Assembly (NCBI GenBank): GCA_902491915.1
Contig: CABUJL010000008.1
Span: 1 to 30,452, forward strand
Reading direction: 5' to 3'
DNA length: 30,452 nt
Origin: an uncultured Collinsella sp.
GTDB taxonomy: Bacteria > Actinomycetota > Coriobacteriia > Coriobacteriales > Coriobacteriaceae
Part shown: piece by piece, positions 14,979 through 22,816 of the stretch
How the letters are laid out: each line of letters opens with the position of its first letter
Numbering within the stretch: position 1 is the stretch's first letter
The notes under the pieces: generated by a model
What the model was told of the DNA's origin: nothing
The model's input: the letters and a program-made list of their open reading frames with translations, nothing else
Database searches by the model: none
Translations under genes and position numbers: made by a program

Positions 14979-17432
14979 ATGCGCGTTTCTTACGACTGGC
15001 TCAAGACCATGATCGATATTCCGGAGGATCCCAAGACCCTTTCGGACGAATATATCCGTACCGGCACCGAGGTCGAGGCGATCGACACCGTGGGCGAGTC
15101 CTTCGACCACGTGGTGACTGCCAAGGTGCTCACCAAGGCCCCGCATCCCGATAGCGACCACATGTATGTGTGCTCGGTCGATGTGGGCGACAAGAACCTC
15201 GACGCCGACGGCAACCCCGCTCCGCTGCAGATCGTCTGCGGCGCGCAGAACTTCGAGGCCGGCGACCACATCGTCACGGCCATGATCGGCGCTGTCCTGC
15301 CCGGCGACGTCAAGATCAAGAAGAGCAAGCTCCGCGGCGTCGTGTCCATGGGCATGAACTGCTCCGCGCGCGAGCTCGGCCTGGGCGGCGACCACTCCGG
15401 CATCATGATTCTGCCCGAGGACACGCCCTGCGGCATGCCGTTTGCCGAGTACGTGGGCTCGAGCGACACCGTGCTCGACTGCGAGATCACGCCCAACCGT
15501 CCCGACTGCCTGTCCATGATCGGTATGGCCCGCGAGACCGGCGCCATCTTCGACCGCGATTTCCACGTTGAGCTGCCCGCCATCAAGGCCGAGACCGGCC
15601 GCGCGACCGACGACGAGCTTTCCGTCGAGATCGCCGACGAGGGCCTGTGCGACCGCTACGTCGCCCGCATCGTGCGCAACGTCAAGGTCGGCCCGTCGCC
15701 CGACTGGATGGTCAAGCGCCTCAACGCCCTGGGCGTGCGCCCGCACAACAACATCGTCGACATCACCAACTACGTGATGATGCTCACCGGTCAGCCCCTG
15801 CACGCCTTTGACCTGGATACCTTTGCCGAGCGCGAGGGCCGTCGCCGCGTGGTGGTCCGCGCTGCCCAGCAGGACGAGAAGTTCACGACCCTCGACGGCG
15901 AGGAGCGCGTGCTCGACGCCGGCATGGGTCTGATCACCGATGGCGAGCGTCCCGTGGCGCTGGCCGGTGTTATGGGCGGCATGGATTCCGAGATCGAGGA
16001 CGACACCGTCGACGTGATGGTCGAGAGCGCCTGCTTCAATGCCGGTCGCACCTCGCACACCAGCCGCGACCTGTCGCTGATCTCCGATGCCTCCATTCGC
16101 TTTGAGCGCCAGGTCGACGAGACCGGCTGCGTGGACGTCGCCAACGTCACGTGCGCGCTGATCGAGGAGATCGCCGGCGGCGAGGTCGCTCCCGGCTACA
16201 TCGACGTGTTCCCCGCGCCCAAGACCATCGACAGCATTAAGCTGCGCCTGGCCCGCGTGCATGCCATCTGCGGCGCCGATATCGAGCCCGAGTTCATCGA
16301 GCGCTCGCTCATCCGCCTGGGCTGCACCGTCGAGCGCGACGGCGAGGACTTTATGGTGACCCCGCCGAGCTTCCGTCCCGACCTGCCGCGCGAGATCGAC
16401 CTGATCGAGGAAGTCCTGCGCCTGTGGGGCATGGGCCGCGTGACGGCGACCATTCCGGCTGCCAAGAACCACATCGGTGGCCTGACCCGCGAGCAGAAGC
16501 TCACCCGCAAGGTCGGCGAGATTCTGCGCGCCTGCGGCCTCAACGAGACCACGACCTTTGGCTTTGCCGCCCCGGGCGACCTGGAGAAGATCGGCATGTC
16601 CACCGAGGGCCGCGGCTGCCCCGTGGTGCTCATGAACCCGCTGGTGGCCGAGCAGACCGAGATGCGCCGCTCGCTGCTGCCGGGCCTGCTGCAGTCCGTG
16701 GCCTATAACGAGGCCCACGGCACGCCCAACGTGCACCTGTACGAGGTCGGCAGCCTGTTCCACGGCCGCGAGAACGCCAGCCTGCCCAAGGAGACCAAGT
16801 CCGTGGCGGGCGTGCTCTCGGGCCAGTGGAGCGAGCAGTCCTGGAACATGAAGTACCGCAAGCTGCGCTTCTTCTTTGGCAAGGGTATTGTCGAGGAGCT
16901 GCTCGCCCAGCTGCGCATCGAGAAGGTTCGCTTCCGTCCCGTCGAGGGCGAGGGCTATGCCTTCCTGCAGCCGGGTCGTGCGGCCGAAGTTCTGTCCGGC
17001 GGTACCGTGCTGGGCTGGGTCGGCGAGATTCACCCCGAGGCACGCGAGGCGATGGGCATCGATGAGGTCGTCGTTGCCTTTGAGCTCGATCTGGACAAGC
17101 TGATCAAGGGCGCCCACAACCAGGAGAACTACCGCGAGTTCTCGCAGTACCCCGCCGTTGAGCACGACCTTGCTATCGTGGTCGACAACACTGTGACCTG
17201 CGAGGACCTTGAGCGTCGTATTACGAGCGCCGGCGGCAAGCTGCTCGAGGGCGTGCGCCTGTTCGATGTCTACCGCGATCCGGTTCGTATCGGAGCGGGC
17301 AAGAAGTCCATGGCATTCGCGCTTACGTATCGCTCTGACGACCACACGCTCACCAGCGAAGAGGTCGAGAAGGCGCACCAGAAGATCGTCACCAAGGTGT
17401 GCAAGGGCGTAAACGGCGAGGTTCGCGGCTAG
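14979..17432 (+). CDS. pheT: Phenylalanine--tRNA ligase beta subunit
   Basis: Beta chain of PheRS, needed for tRNA binding and editing of mischarged Tyr-tRNA-Phe. 817 aa, usual for bacterial PheT. The start MRVSYDWLK is typical. The EMAP/OB tRNA-binding domain spans about 40-155 (LTKAPHPDSDHMYVCSVDVG, QIVCGAQNFEAGD). The B3/B4 editing core is about 210-390, with SHTSRDLSLISDASIRFER. The B5 domain is about 405-475 (LPREIDLIEEVLRLWG). The C-terminal anticodon-binding FDX-ACB domain is about 725-817 (YREFSQYPAVEHDLAIVVD, LFDVYRD). The ribosome site AAGGAGA lies 8 nt before ATG 14979. A long antisense open frame covers the gene but is not real. Confidence 0.97.
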   Translation: MRVSYDWLKTMIDIPEDPKTLSDEYIRTGTEVEAIDTVGESFDHVVTAKVLTKAPHPDSDHMYVCSVDVGDKNLDADGNPAPLQIVCGAQNFEAGDHIVTAMIGAVLPGDVKIKKSKLRGVVSMGMNCSARELGLGGDHSGIMILPEDTPCGMPFAEYVGSSDTVLDCEITPNRPDCLSMIGMARETGAIFDRDFHVELPAIKAETGRATDDELSVEIADEGLCDRYVARIVRNVKVGPSPDWMVKRLNALGVRPHNNIVDITNYVMMLTGQPLHAFDLDTFAEREGRRRVVVRAAQQDEKFTTLDGEERVLDAGMGLITDGERPVALAGVMGGMDSEIEDDTVDVMVESACFNAGRTSHTSRDLSLISDASIRFERQVDETGCVDVANVTCALIEEIAGGEVAPGYIDVFPAPKTIDSIKLRLARVHAICGADIEPEFIERSLIRLGCTVERDGEDFMVTPPSFRPDLPREIDLIEEVLRLWGMGRVTATIPAAKNHIGGLTREQKLTRKVGEILRACGLNETTTFGFAAPGDLEKIGMSTEGRGCPVVLMNPLVAEQTEMRRSLLPGLLQSVAYNEAHGTPNVHLYEVGSLFHGRENASLPKETKSVAGVLSGQWSEQSWNMKYRKLRFFFGKGIVEELLAQLRIEKVRFRPVEGEGYAFLQPGRAAEVLSGGTVLGWVGEIHPEAREAMGIDEVVVAFELDLDKLIKGAHNQENYREFSQYPAVEHDLAIVVDNTVTCEDLERRITSAGGKLLEGVRLFDVYRDPVRIGAGKKSMAFALTYRSDDHTLTSEEVEKAHQKIVTKVCKGVNGEVRG

Positions 17433-17542
17433 GGCTTGCACTGGGAGCGCAGGATCCCTCGGCAGTTGCTGCGGGGCCTGCGCGACCGCGGTGTTCGGAA
17501 AAGGCATCGCTGGGCCTTCATATGTGACATGTGTATTGCATT

Positions 17543-17576
17543 ACGGCGTGCTGCTTTGTTGGCGGCACGCCGTTTT
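17543..17576 (+). terminator. pheT terminator
   Basis: ACGGCGTGC (17543-17551) pairs with GCACGCCGT (17565-17573), followed by TTTT. The 3' half of this hairpin overlaps the spacer of the next promoter. Confidence 0.8.
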
Positions 17577-17584
17577 GCTATGAT
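17556..17584 (+). promoter_or_regulatory. Promoter of the Ni/Co importer operon
   Basis: -35 TTGTTG (17556-17561), a 17-bp spacer, -10 TATGAT (17579-17584). The predicted start is near 17591, just before the NikR-type dyad. The -35 lies in the loop of the pheT terminator. Confidence 0.72.
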
Positions 17585-17594
17585 AGCCCGCGGC

Positions 17595-17622
17595 GTGTTA
17601 CGAATCAGCCAATACGTAACAC
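17595..17622 (+). promoter_or_regulatory. Candidate NikR operator (GTGTTAC-N14-GTAACAC)
   Basis: GTGTTAC (17595-17601) and GTAACAC (17616-17622) form a perfect dyad separated by 14 bp. This form has been described for a subset of NikR nickel repressors (for example in Geobacter). It starts about 4 bp after the expected transcription start, so binding would block initiation or early elongation. No nikR gene is in the window. Confidence 0.75.
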
Positions 17623-17679
17623 TGGACAATATGGTTCAAACGGCCCTGCGATTCCGCATGCCGACAACCGGGAGGCGCT

Positions 17680-18765
17680 ATGCACATTCCAGATAATTAC
17701 CTGTCCCCGCAGACCGATGCCGTCATGGCGGTGGCGATGGTGCCCGTGTGGGTTCACTGCATCAAGAAGGTGCGCGCCACGCTCGATCGCGAGCACATGG
17801 CTTTCCTGGGTATTTGCGCCGCGTTCTCCTTTTTGCTCATGATGTTTAACGTGCCGCTGCCCGGAGGCACCACGGGTCACGCTGTCGGCGGCGCGCTGAT
17901 CGCGCTGCTGCTGGGCCCCGAGGCCGCGGCCATCGCTGTCTCGGTCGCGCTGGCGCTGCAGGCGCTGCTATTTGGTGACGGCGGCATCCTGTCCTTTGGC
18001 GCCAACTGCTTTAACATGGCGTTCATGCTGCCGTTTGCCGCCGCTATCGTGTTCCGCGCGCTCAACAGCCGTCTGCACGACAAGAGCTGGGGCACTTCGG
18101 TCTCGGCTATCGTAAGTGGCTGGGTCGGTCTGTGCCTAGCTGCCCTGTGTGCGGCAATCGAGTTCGGTATCCAGCCGATGCTCTTCACCAATGCTTCGGG
18201 CGCTCCGCTGTATTGCCCCTTCCCGCTGTCTATCGCTGTCCCGGCCATGATGATTCCGCACATGCTAGTCGCCGGCGTGGTCGAAGGTGTGGCGACGGCT
18301 GCGATTTACGGCTTTATTAAGAAGACGGCGCCGGGCATTATCGTCGGCTCCGAGGCTGTCGACGGCCAGCTTGCTGCTGATGGCGCTGCTGCCAAGAAGA
18401 CCTCGCTGGTCCCCACGCTCATCCTGGTTGCCGTGCTTGTCGTAGCCACACCGTTGGGTCTGCTTGCCACCGGTGACGCTTGGGGCGAGTGGGACGCCGA
18501 GGGTGCCGCAACCGCCGTTCAGGAGGCTGGCGACGACAGCCTGCAGGCTTCGGTCGGCCTCGATACCCCGACCTTCGCCGATGCTCTGCCCACGGGCGAT
18601 TATCTGCAGGCCTATTCCGAGGAGCAGGGTCTTGGCTTTGCCGGCCAGGCTGCCATGTATATCCTTTCGGGCGTGATTGGCGTGACGGTGCTTACCATCG
18701 CGTTCCGCCTGATCTCGCTGACGGTCAAGGAAAGCGGTGCTCATGGCAATGGCCGAGCTGCCTAG
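17680..18765 (+). CDS. cbiM: ECF-type nickel/cobalt transporter substrate-binding subunit (CbiM/NikM)
   Basis: 361-aa membrane S-component of a nickel or cobalt importer. The mature N-terminus MHIPDNYLSP holds His2, and TTGHAVGG holds His67; together with Met1 these are the known Ni/Co ligands of NikM/CbiM. About seven helices lie within residues 1-220. The second part (about 240-361) has two more helices and TPLGLLATGDAWGEW, a CbiN/NikN-like or PDGLE-type fused module, which explains why no separate cbiN follows. It is first in an operon with cbiQ and cbiO. The NikR-type operator upstream argues for nickel. By protein sequence alone cobalt cannot be excluded. The start ATG 17680 has GGGAGG nearby. 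Confidence 0.92.
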   Translation: MHIPDNYLSPQTDAVMAVAMVPVWVHCIKKVRATLDREHMAFLGICAAFSFLLMMFNVPLPGGTTGHAVGGALIALLLGPEAAAIAVSVALALQALLFGDGGILSFGANCFNMAFMLPFAAAIVFRALNSRLHDKSWGTSVSAIVSGWVGLCLAALCAAIEFGIQPMLFTNASGAPLYCPFPLSIAVPAMMIPHMLVAGVVEGVATAAIYGFIKKTAPGIIVGSEAVDGQLAADGAAAKKTSLVPTLILVAVLVVATPLGLLATGDAWGEWDAEGAATAVQEAGDDSLQASVGLDTPTFADALPTGDYLQAYSEEQGLGFAGQAAMYILSGVIGVTVLTIAFRLISLTVKESGAHGNGRAA

Positions 18766-19579
18766 CTGGCTTGCGGCCGAGGAGCGATACGAGCCCACGG
18801 GGGCTCGTCATCGCGTGATGCAAAAGAACGTCCTGCACCTGGCGAGCCTGCTCGAGCGGGTTCGCCTGGGCGGCGGCGCACACGAGGGCGGGTCGATTAT
18901 TGACCGCGCCCTTTCTTGCGTTTCGGCTCCGGTGCGCCTGGTGGGGATGTTTGTCTGCGTCCTGTGCGTGTGCCTGACACAAAGCCCGCTGTATCTCATG
19001 TTGATGGCGGCTATCGCGCTGGTGCTCGTTGCCGTGCGCCCCGTGCGCGGGCTGCGGGCGACCTTTGTGCCGGCGCTTGGCGCCGCGGGACTTGCGGTGG
19101 TTCTGGCGCTACCGGCCTTGCTGTTGGGCGCATCGGCTGCGAGCGCCATGCTCAAGATCGCGCTCAAGACCTTTATTAACGTATCGCTGGTGCTGGGCGT
19201 TTCGTGGACGCTTACCTGGAGTCGCATGTCGGCAGCGCTCAAGATGTTGCACCTGCCCGACGAGGTTATCTTTACGTTTGATATGGCGCTCAAGCACATC
19301 GAGGTGCTGGGCCGTACGGCGCACGACCTGACCGAATCTGTCATGCTGCGCAGTGTCGGCCGCGCGCCTGAGGGGTTTTCGCGTACCGACTCGGTCGCGG
19401 GTATCATGGGCATGACCTTTATCAAGGCGATGGAATGCAGCCGCGCGATGGACGAGGCCATGCTATGCCGCGGCTTTGCCGGCGTATACCCAGCGCCCAC
19501 GCGCGCTGGGTTTGGCTGGCGCGACGCGGCTTATACGGTCGTTGTGCCGCTGCTGGCGGCGCTGTGCGCCGTGCTGTAG
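18743..19579 (+). CDS. cbiQ: ECF-type Ni/Co transporter transmembrane subunit CbiQ
   Basis: About 278-aa T-component that links the substrate-binding protein to the ATPase. A soluble N-terminus of ~60 residues is followed by helices (VRLVGMFVCVLCVCLT, LMLMAAIALVLVAV, GLAVVLALPALLLG). The Ala-Arg-Gly-type coupling region is seen as SVMLRSVGRAPEG and AMLCRGFAGVYP, matching the ARG coupling motifs of CbiQ/EcfT. The gene overlaps the end of cbiM. AAGGA (18727-18731) could serve GTG 18737 (5-nt gap) or ATG 18743 (11-nt gap), so the exact start is uncertain by two codons. Confidence 0.92.
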   Translation: MAMAELPSWLAAEERYEPTGARHRVMQKNVLHLASLLERVRLGGGAHEGGSIIDRALSCVSAPVRLVGMFVCVLCVCLTQSPLYLMLMAAIALVLVAVRPVRGLRATFVPALGAAGLAVVLALPALLLGASAASAMLKIALKTFINVSLVLGVSWTLTWSRMSAALKMLHLPDEVIFTFDMALKHIEVLGRTAHDLTESVMLRSVGRAPEGFSRTDSVAGIMGMTFIKAMECSRAMDEAMLCRGFAGVYPAPTRAGFGWRDAAYTVVVPLLAALCAVL

Positions 19580-19620
19580 TGCGGGTTTTGGCTTCGATGC
19601 GAATAGGGAAGGGCGACGTT

Positions 19621-20391
19621 TTGGCTAACGATACGAATAGCGTGACGGGTGCGAGCGGTGCAGCTGGCACCAAGGTGGCCCTACTCATAGAGTTGCGCGA
19701 CGTAGTGTTCTCCTATACGGGGCATACGGTTGTCGATGGCGTATCGCTGCAGGTCGATCGCGGCGAGCTGGTTGCGCTGCTCGGTCCCAATGGTTGTGGC
19801 AAGACAACGATCATGCGCCTTATCAACGGTCTCGAGCTCGCGGACGCGGGTACGTACCTGTTTGATGGGCACGTGATCGATGCGGCATTTCTGAAGGATT
19901 CCGTGGCCGCTCAGCGCTTTCATCAGCGCGTGGGCTTTGTGTTCCAGAATGCCGACGCGCAGCTGTTCTGCGCCACGGTCGGCGAGGAGGTCGCCTTTGG
20001 CCCCGCGCAGATGGGCCTGCCGGCGGACGAGCTCGAGCGCCGCGTGCGCGATGCCATGGAGCTGTTCCAAGTTGCCGATCTGGTCGACGCCTCTCCCTAC
20101 CAGCTCTCGGGCGGGCAAAAAAAGCGCGTGGCGCTGGCCGCGGTGGTGTCGATGAACCCGGATATTCTGGTGCTTGACGAGCCCACCAACGGGCTCGACG
20201 AGGATTCATGCGACATCGTGGTCAACTTCTTGCTGGCCTACGTCGCAGCTGGCAAGACGGTCTTGATGAGCACGCATCACCAGGATTTGGTGCGACGCCT
20301 GGGTGCCCGTGCAATTTATATCGATCGATATCACCACGTGGTCGAGGCACCTGCGCCGTCGTATGGAACCGAAAGCGGTGTCGCCGAATAG
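19621..20391 (+). CDS. cbiO: ECF-type Ni/Co transporter ATP-binding subunit CbiO
   Basis: 256-aa ABC ATPase. Walker A GPNGCGKTT is at 55-63, the Q-loop at FVFQNADAQLF, signature LSGGQKKR at 162-169, and Walker B ILVLDEPTNGLDED with D186-E187 near 182-195. The switch His lies in STHHQD. FVFQNADAQLF is characteristic of ECF-type ATPases. I choose TTG 19621 because GGGAAGGG lies about 8 nt before it. GTG 19579, which overlaps the cbiQ stop, is an alternative with no ribosome site. Last gene of the operon; a short hairpin follows at 20412-20427. Confidence 0.92.
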   Translation: MANDTNSVTGASGAAGTKVALLIELRDVVFSYTGHTVVDGVSLQVDRGELVALLGPNGCGKTTIMRLINGLELADAGTYLFDGHVIDAAFLKDSVAAQRFHQRVGFVFQNADAQLFCATVGEEVAFGPAQMGLPADELERRVRDAMELFQVADLVDASPYQLSGGQKKRVALAAVVSMNPDILVLDEPTNGLDEDSCDIVVNFLLAYVAAGKTVLMSTHHQDLVRRLGARAIYIDRYHHVVEAPAPSYGTESGVAE

Positions 20392-20411
20392 TTGCTGCGT
20401 GGAGCATGCGT

Positions 20412-20427
20412 AGCCGCCCGCGCGGCT
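20412..20427 (+). terminator. Short hairpin after cbiO
   Basis: AGCCGC (20412-20417) pairs with GCGGCT (20422-20427) around CCGC, followed by only TTG. A weak terminator candidate. Confidence 0.35.
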
Positions 20428-20436
20428 TTGCCGTGA

Positions 20437-20445
20437 TGGTATAGT
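20437..20445 (+). promoter_or_regulatory. Extended -10 promoter of the PLC-like gene
   Basis: TG-G-TATAGT (20437-20445), an extended -10 with no clear -35. The expected start is near 20452. This leaves a very short leader and favours translation from ATG 20471 rather than ATG 20459. Confidence 0.55.
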
Positions 20446-20470
20446 TATCCAGGTTTTTATGGGGGTGGCT

Positions 20471-21319
20471 ATGCCAAGCTGGAACATTCATATCGCTCAA
20501 ACGGAGCGTTTGCTGGAGCGCACCGGTGCGCTTGCCGATAGTGTCCGCGATCGTAACGCCTTTTTGTTTGGCTGCGTGGTTCCAGATATCTTTGTGGGCT
20601 ATATGGTTCCCGGCATCGCCGATCCCATTCCGTACCGCATTACACACTTTGCCAAGCCCGAGCCTATTCCTAAGCCGCGCGAGCATGAGTTTTGGGATAC
20701 CTATGTGGCGCCGTTGCTTAAAAGTTCGCCCGCCGGTGCACCGGCTGCGGCGACCTCGATTGTCGAAGAACGCGAGCGGCTGAATCGCGTGCACTATCCT
20801 CAGCGCTATAAGGATGCCGAGCCGGTTGCCGGGCCGGATGCCGGCGAGTTTTCGCTGGCATCCGAGGACGTGGCACAGTCGTTGCTCGATTTAACACTGG
20901 GCGTCTGGTCGCATCTGGTGGCCGATACCGTGTGGAACACGCGCGTGAACCAGTATCTGGAGGCGCACGGCGGCAAGCCAAGCGAGGAATTCCGCATTAA
21001 AAAGCAGGGCGACTTTGACTGGTTTGGCAAGACGCTCGGCATCGTTTCCATCCCGCGTGCGACCGATCGCCTGTATACCGCGGCGACGCGTTTTGGGCAG
21101 TATCCCATCCATAAGGAATATGTGCTCAAGACCATCGGCGTCATGCACGAGATCGTGCGCGAAAACCCTGGCGAGCCCGATCATCCGCCGTATCGCCTGC
21201 TAACCGAGGAGTTTTTCGACGCAACGTTTACCGAGGTCATCGAACTGACCGAGGCCGGCTTTGCCGAGCGCGTCGCCGCTCCTGACGCGCCCGCGGTTCC
21301 TCTGATTGCCAGCTGCTAG
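20471..21319 (+). CDS. Zinc-dependent phospholipase C family protein
   Basis: A 282-aa protein of the zinc-dependent phospholipase C/S1-P1-like helical fold, as annotated in many actinobacteria. The start PSWNIHIAQTERLLE, CVVPDIFVGYM, YRITHF and WSHLVADTVWN supply the His/Asp residues expected to bind zinc (His6, the PD Asp, His of ITHF, and His-Asp of SHLVAD). No signal peptide is visible, so an intracellular role is more likely than toxin-like secretion. The start is chosen at ATG 20471 (GGGGGTGG before it); ATG 20459 is possible. Its TAG shares CTAG with the stop of the convergent downstream gene. The substrate is unknown. Confidence 0.8.
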   Translation: MPSWNIHIAQTERLLERTGALADSVRDRNAFLFGCVVPDIFVGYMVPGIADPIPYRITHFAKPEPIPKPREHEFWDTYVAPLLKSSPAGAPAAATSIVEERERLNRVHYPQRYKDAEPVAGPDAGEFSLASEDVAQSLLDLTLGVWSHLVADTVWNTRVNQYLEAHGGKPSEEFRIKKQGDFDWFGKTLGIVSIPRATDRLYTAATRFGQYPIHKEYVLKTIGVMHEIVRENPGEPDHPPYRLLTEEFFDATFTEVIELTEAGFAERVAAPDAPAVPLIASC

Positions 21320-22389
21320 CTGGTTGGCTTGACGGCGAACAGCTCATCCCAATCGACCAATAACTCCCGCCGAAGGACTTCTTCGGCGGTGCGCTCCTGT
21401 TTGGTCTTTGGGATGTAGGGGAGTCCCGCCTTTTTATGGATGAGTTCGGCGATGTTGTTAAAGCTCTTCTTATCTTTGATCTGTTCATAGGTTATTTGGA
21501 TGACGTCGTAGCCCATGCTGGAAAGAGCGGTGGTGCGTTCGACATCGGAGAGACTTGCGGCTTCGCTATCGTGGGCGGAACGGCCTTGGCATTCCAGGAT
21601 GACGCCCATGCTGTCGGTGTCGCTCTCGATGAGGGTGTCCGCGTAACAGCAGGTTTTGTCATACAGCGAGCGCGCGGCTTCACTGAGTGGGATGCGCACG
21701 TTATTTGCGATATGGACCCCTAGGCCGCCCTCGTCACGGGGGAGCGAGACGAGCATAGAGGTCTGAACTTCGAAGGGTGAGGCGGTCTGCCCCGTCATGC
21801 GCTCGGCTGCCCAGCGAAGCTGTTTGACACCGCGCAGGCCTGCGGCCTGCTTGGCGAATGCGGCGATATCCGCTGCATTAAGGAGCGGCGTACGCTTCCA
21901 TAGGTTGGTGTCTTTGCCGTTGACGTCGTTAACTCGTTCCCAACAGCAGTTGGGCGGAATGAGCTTAAGTGAGATGACTTCATCGAGTTGTTGCTGCGTT
22001 CGCTCGCAGGGCTTAAACACTGCGAAGGAGCCACACATCTCGTAACAAGCCATGAGCAACTGGTTACGTGAGGCCTGCGTAGCAAGGTTGAGCAGCGTAA
22101 ACTCGGGCGACGCGACATCAAACCCATGCTCAGTTTGCCTAAACGACCCAGGAGGCGGCTCTTGGGTCAGGAGATGCGATTTAAACAGGCTTCGCGACCC
22201 GGATTGTGCCCGGGTGAATACAAGCCTGTGAAGCGGTGCGTGAAGCAGGTCTTTTACAACCGCATGACTTCCGAGGCCGCAACATCTGCGATCCATATTG
22301 CCAAGGCTAATGGCAGGGTAAAGACCCAGTATTTGCGGCGGGATGCGGTGATAGTTAAAAGCAGTTTGGCCGCATAGCGCCAGATCCAC
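21316..22389 (-). CDS. Coriobacteria-type protein with PD-(D/E)XK-like C-terminus
   Basis: A 357-aa protein. The C-terminal ~100 residues resemble DUF559/Vsr-like nuclease folds: IESDTDSMGVILECQG with acidic D257/D259 and E266-x-Q268, then ERTTALSSMGYDVIQITYEQI. This follows the pattern of a PD-(D/E)XK core in which a conserved hydrophobic strand carries E-x-K/Q and a later strand follows a helix. The N-terminal part (LALCGQTAFNYHRIPP, then LLNLATQASRNQLLMACYEMCG) recalls AbiEi-like/type IV toxin-antitoxin regulators often seen in Coriobacteria. The start is GTG 22389 with AGGAGG 5 nt upstream. The ExQ in place of ExK makes catalysis uncertain. The family call is from pattern only. Confidence 0.72.
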   Translation of the reverse strand: MDLALCGQTAFNYHRIPPQILGLYPAISLGNMDRRCCGLGSHAVVKDLLHAPLHRLVFTRAQSGSRSLFKSHLLTQEPPPGSFRQTEHGFDVASPEFTLLNLATQASRNQLLMACYEMCGSFAVFKPCERTQQQLDEVISLKLIPPNCCWERVNDVNGKDTNLWKRTPLLNAADIAAFAKQAAGLRGVKQLRWAAERMTGQTASPFEVQTSMLVSLPRDEGGLGVHIANNVRIPLSEAARSLYDKTCCYADTLIESDTDSMGVILECQGRSAHDSEAASLSDVERTTALSSMGYDVIQITYEQIKDKKSFNNIAELIHKKAGLPYIPKTKQERTAEEVLRRELLVDWDELFAVKPTS

Positions 22390-22442
22390 GATGCCCTCCT
22401 GGCTGAAAAGCGTGCCTATGGATTAAGGAGTGCCAGCGTCAA

Positions 22443-22571
22443 TTCGGAAGTATGCGGCAAAATCTGAACCCTGTGAGCAGACCTGGCTTTTGAGGCTAGT
22501 TTATCAGGCATTTTGTTGCGAAAAAACGGGATGTGCTCGGAGGTCTCAGAATTTGCCGCATACTTCCGGAA
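22443..22571. repeat. 129-bp element bounded by ~25-bp inverted repeats (MITE-like)
   Basis: The left arm at 22443-22467 and right arm at 22546-22571 are inverted copies, with a 17-base perfect core (TTTGCCGCATACTTCCG and its complement), one mismatch and one extra base. Further inward AGACCT (22479-22484) pairs with AGGTCT (22541-22546). There is no ORF inside. It lies 54 bp upstream of the minus-strand gene's GTG start. It could be a small non-autonomous mobile element or a long regulatory stem. Confidence 0.75.
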
Positions 22572-22590
22572 ACACGGTCAGAATAGGGCT

Positions 22591-22608
22591 TGCTAAAACG
22601 CTTTAGCA
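22591..22608. promoter_or_regulatory. LacI-family-like operator
   Basis: TGCTAAAACGCTTTAGCA is an 18-bp dyad (7-bp arms, central CG), the form typical of LacI/GalR-family operators. It lies between the inverted-repeat element and the pyk terminator, 200 bp from the nearest start codon, and no LacI-type regulator is in the window. Confidence 0.5.
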
Positions 22609-22750
22609 GTCTCGGTCGGGGGTGTGGTTTTGTCATTGGGCGGACACTATTGATGTTGGGAACGATCGTTTTGGGCCTCGAAGGACGATTTTTGCGTCCT
22701 TTGGTAAAAAAGTTGGCGAAGTCGTGCCACGTTCTGGCATTGACGTACAG

Positions 22751-22790
22751 AAAAAGAGCCCGGAAGGCAAAGCCTTCCGGGCCCTTTTGC
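22751..22790 (-). terminator. pyk terminator
   Basis: GCCCGGAAGGC (22758-22768) pairs perfectly with GCCTTCCGGGC (22772-22782) around AAA. On the minus strand a T run (22755-22751) follows. Starts 27 bp after the pyk stop. Confidence 0.95.
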
Positions 22791-22816
22791 AATGCAAGCG
22801 TGCTTGCAAGTGCGAT

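Noticed and set aside
14958..17507. 849-codon antisense open frame across pheT
   Set aside because: It mirrors pheT codons, is dominated by His/Ala/Gly/Val/Leu repeats, and has no ribosome site; pheT has all family domains.
17433..17679. Cobalamin riboswitch upstream of cbiM
   Set aside because: The leader is too short and lacks the B12-box; the NikR-type dyad explains control better.
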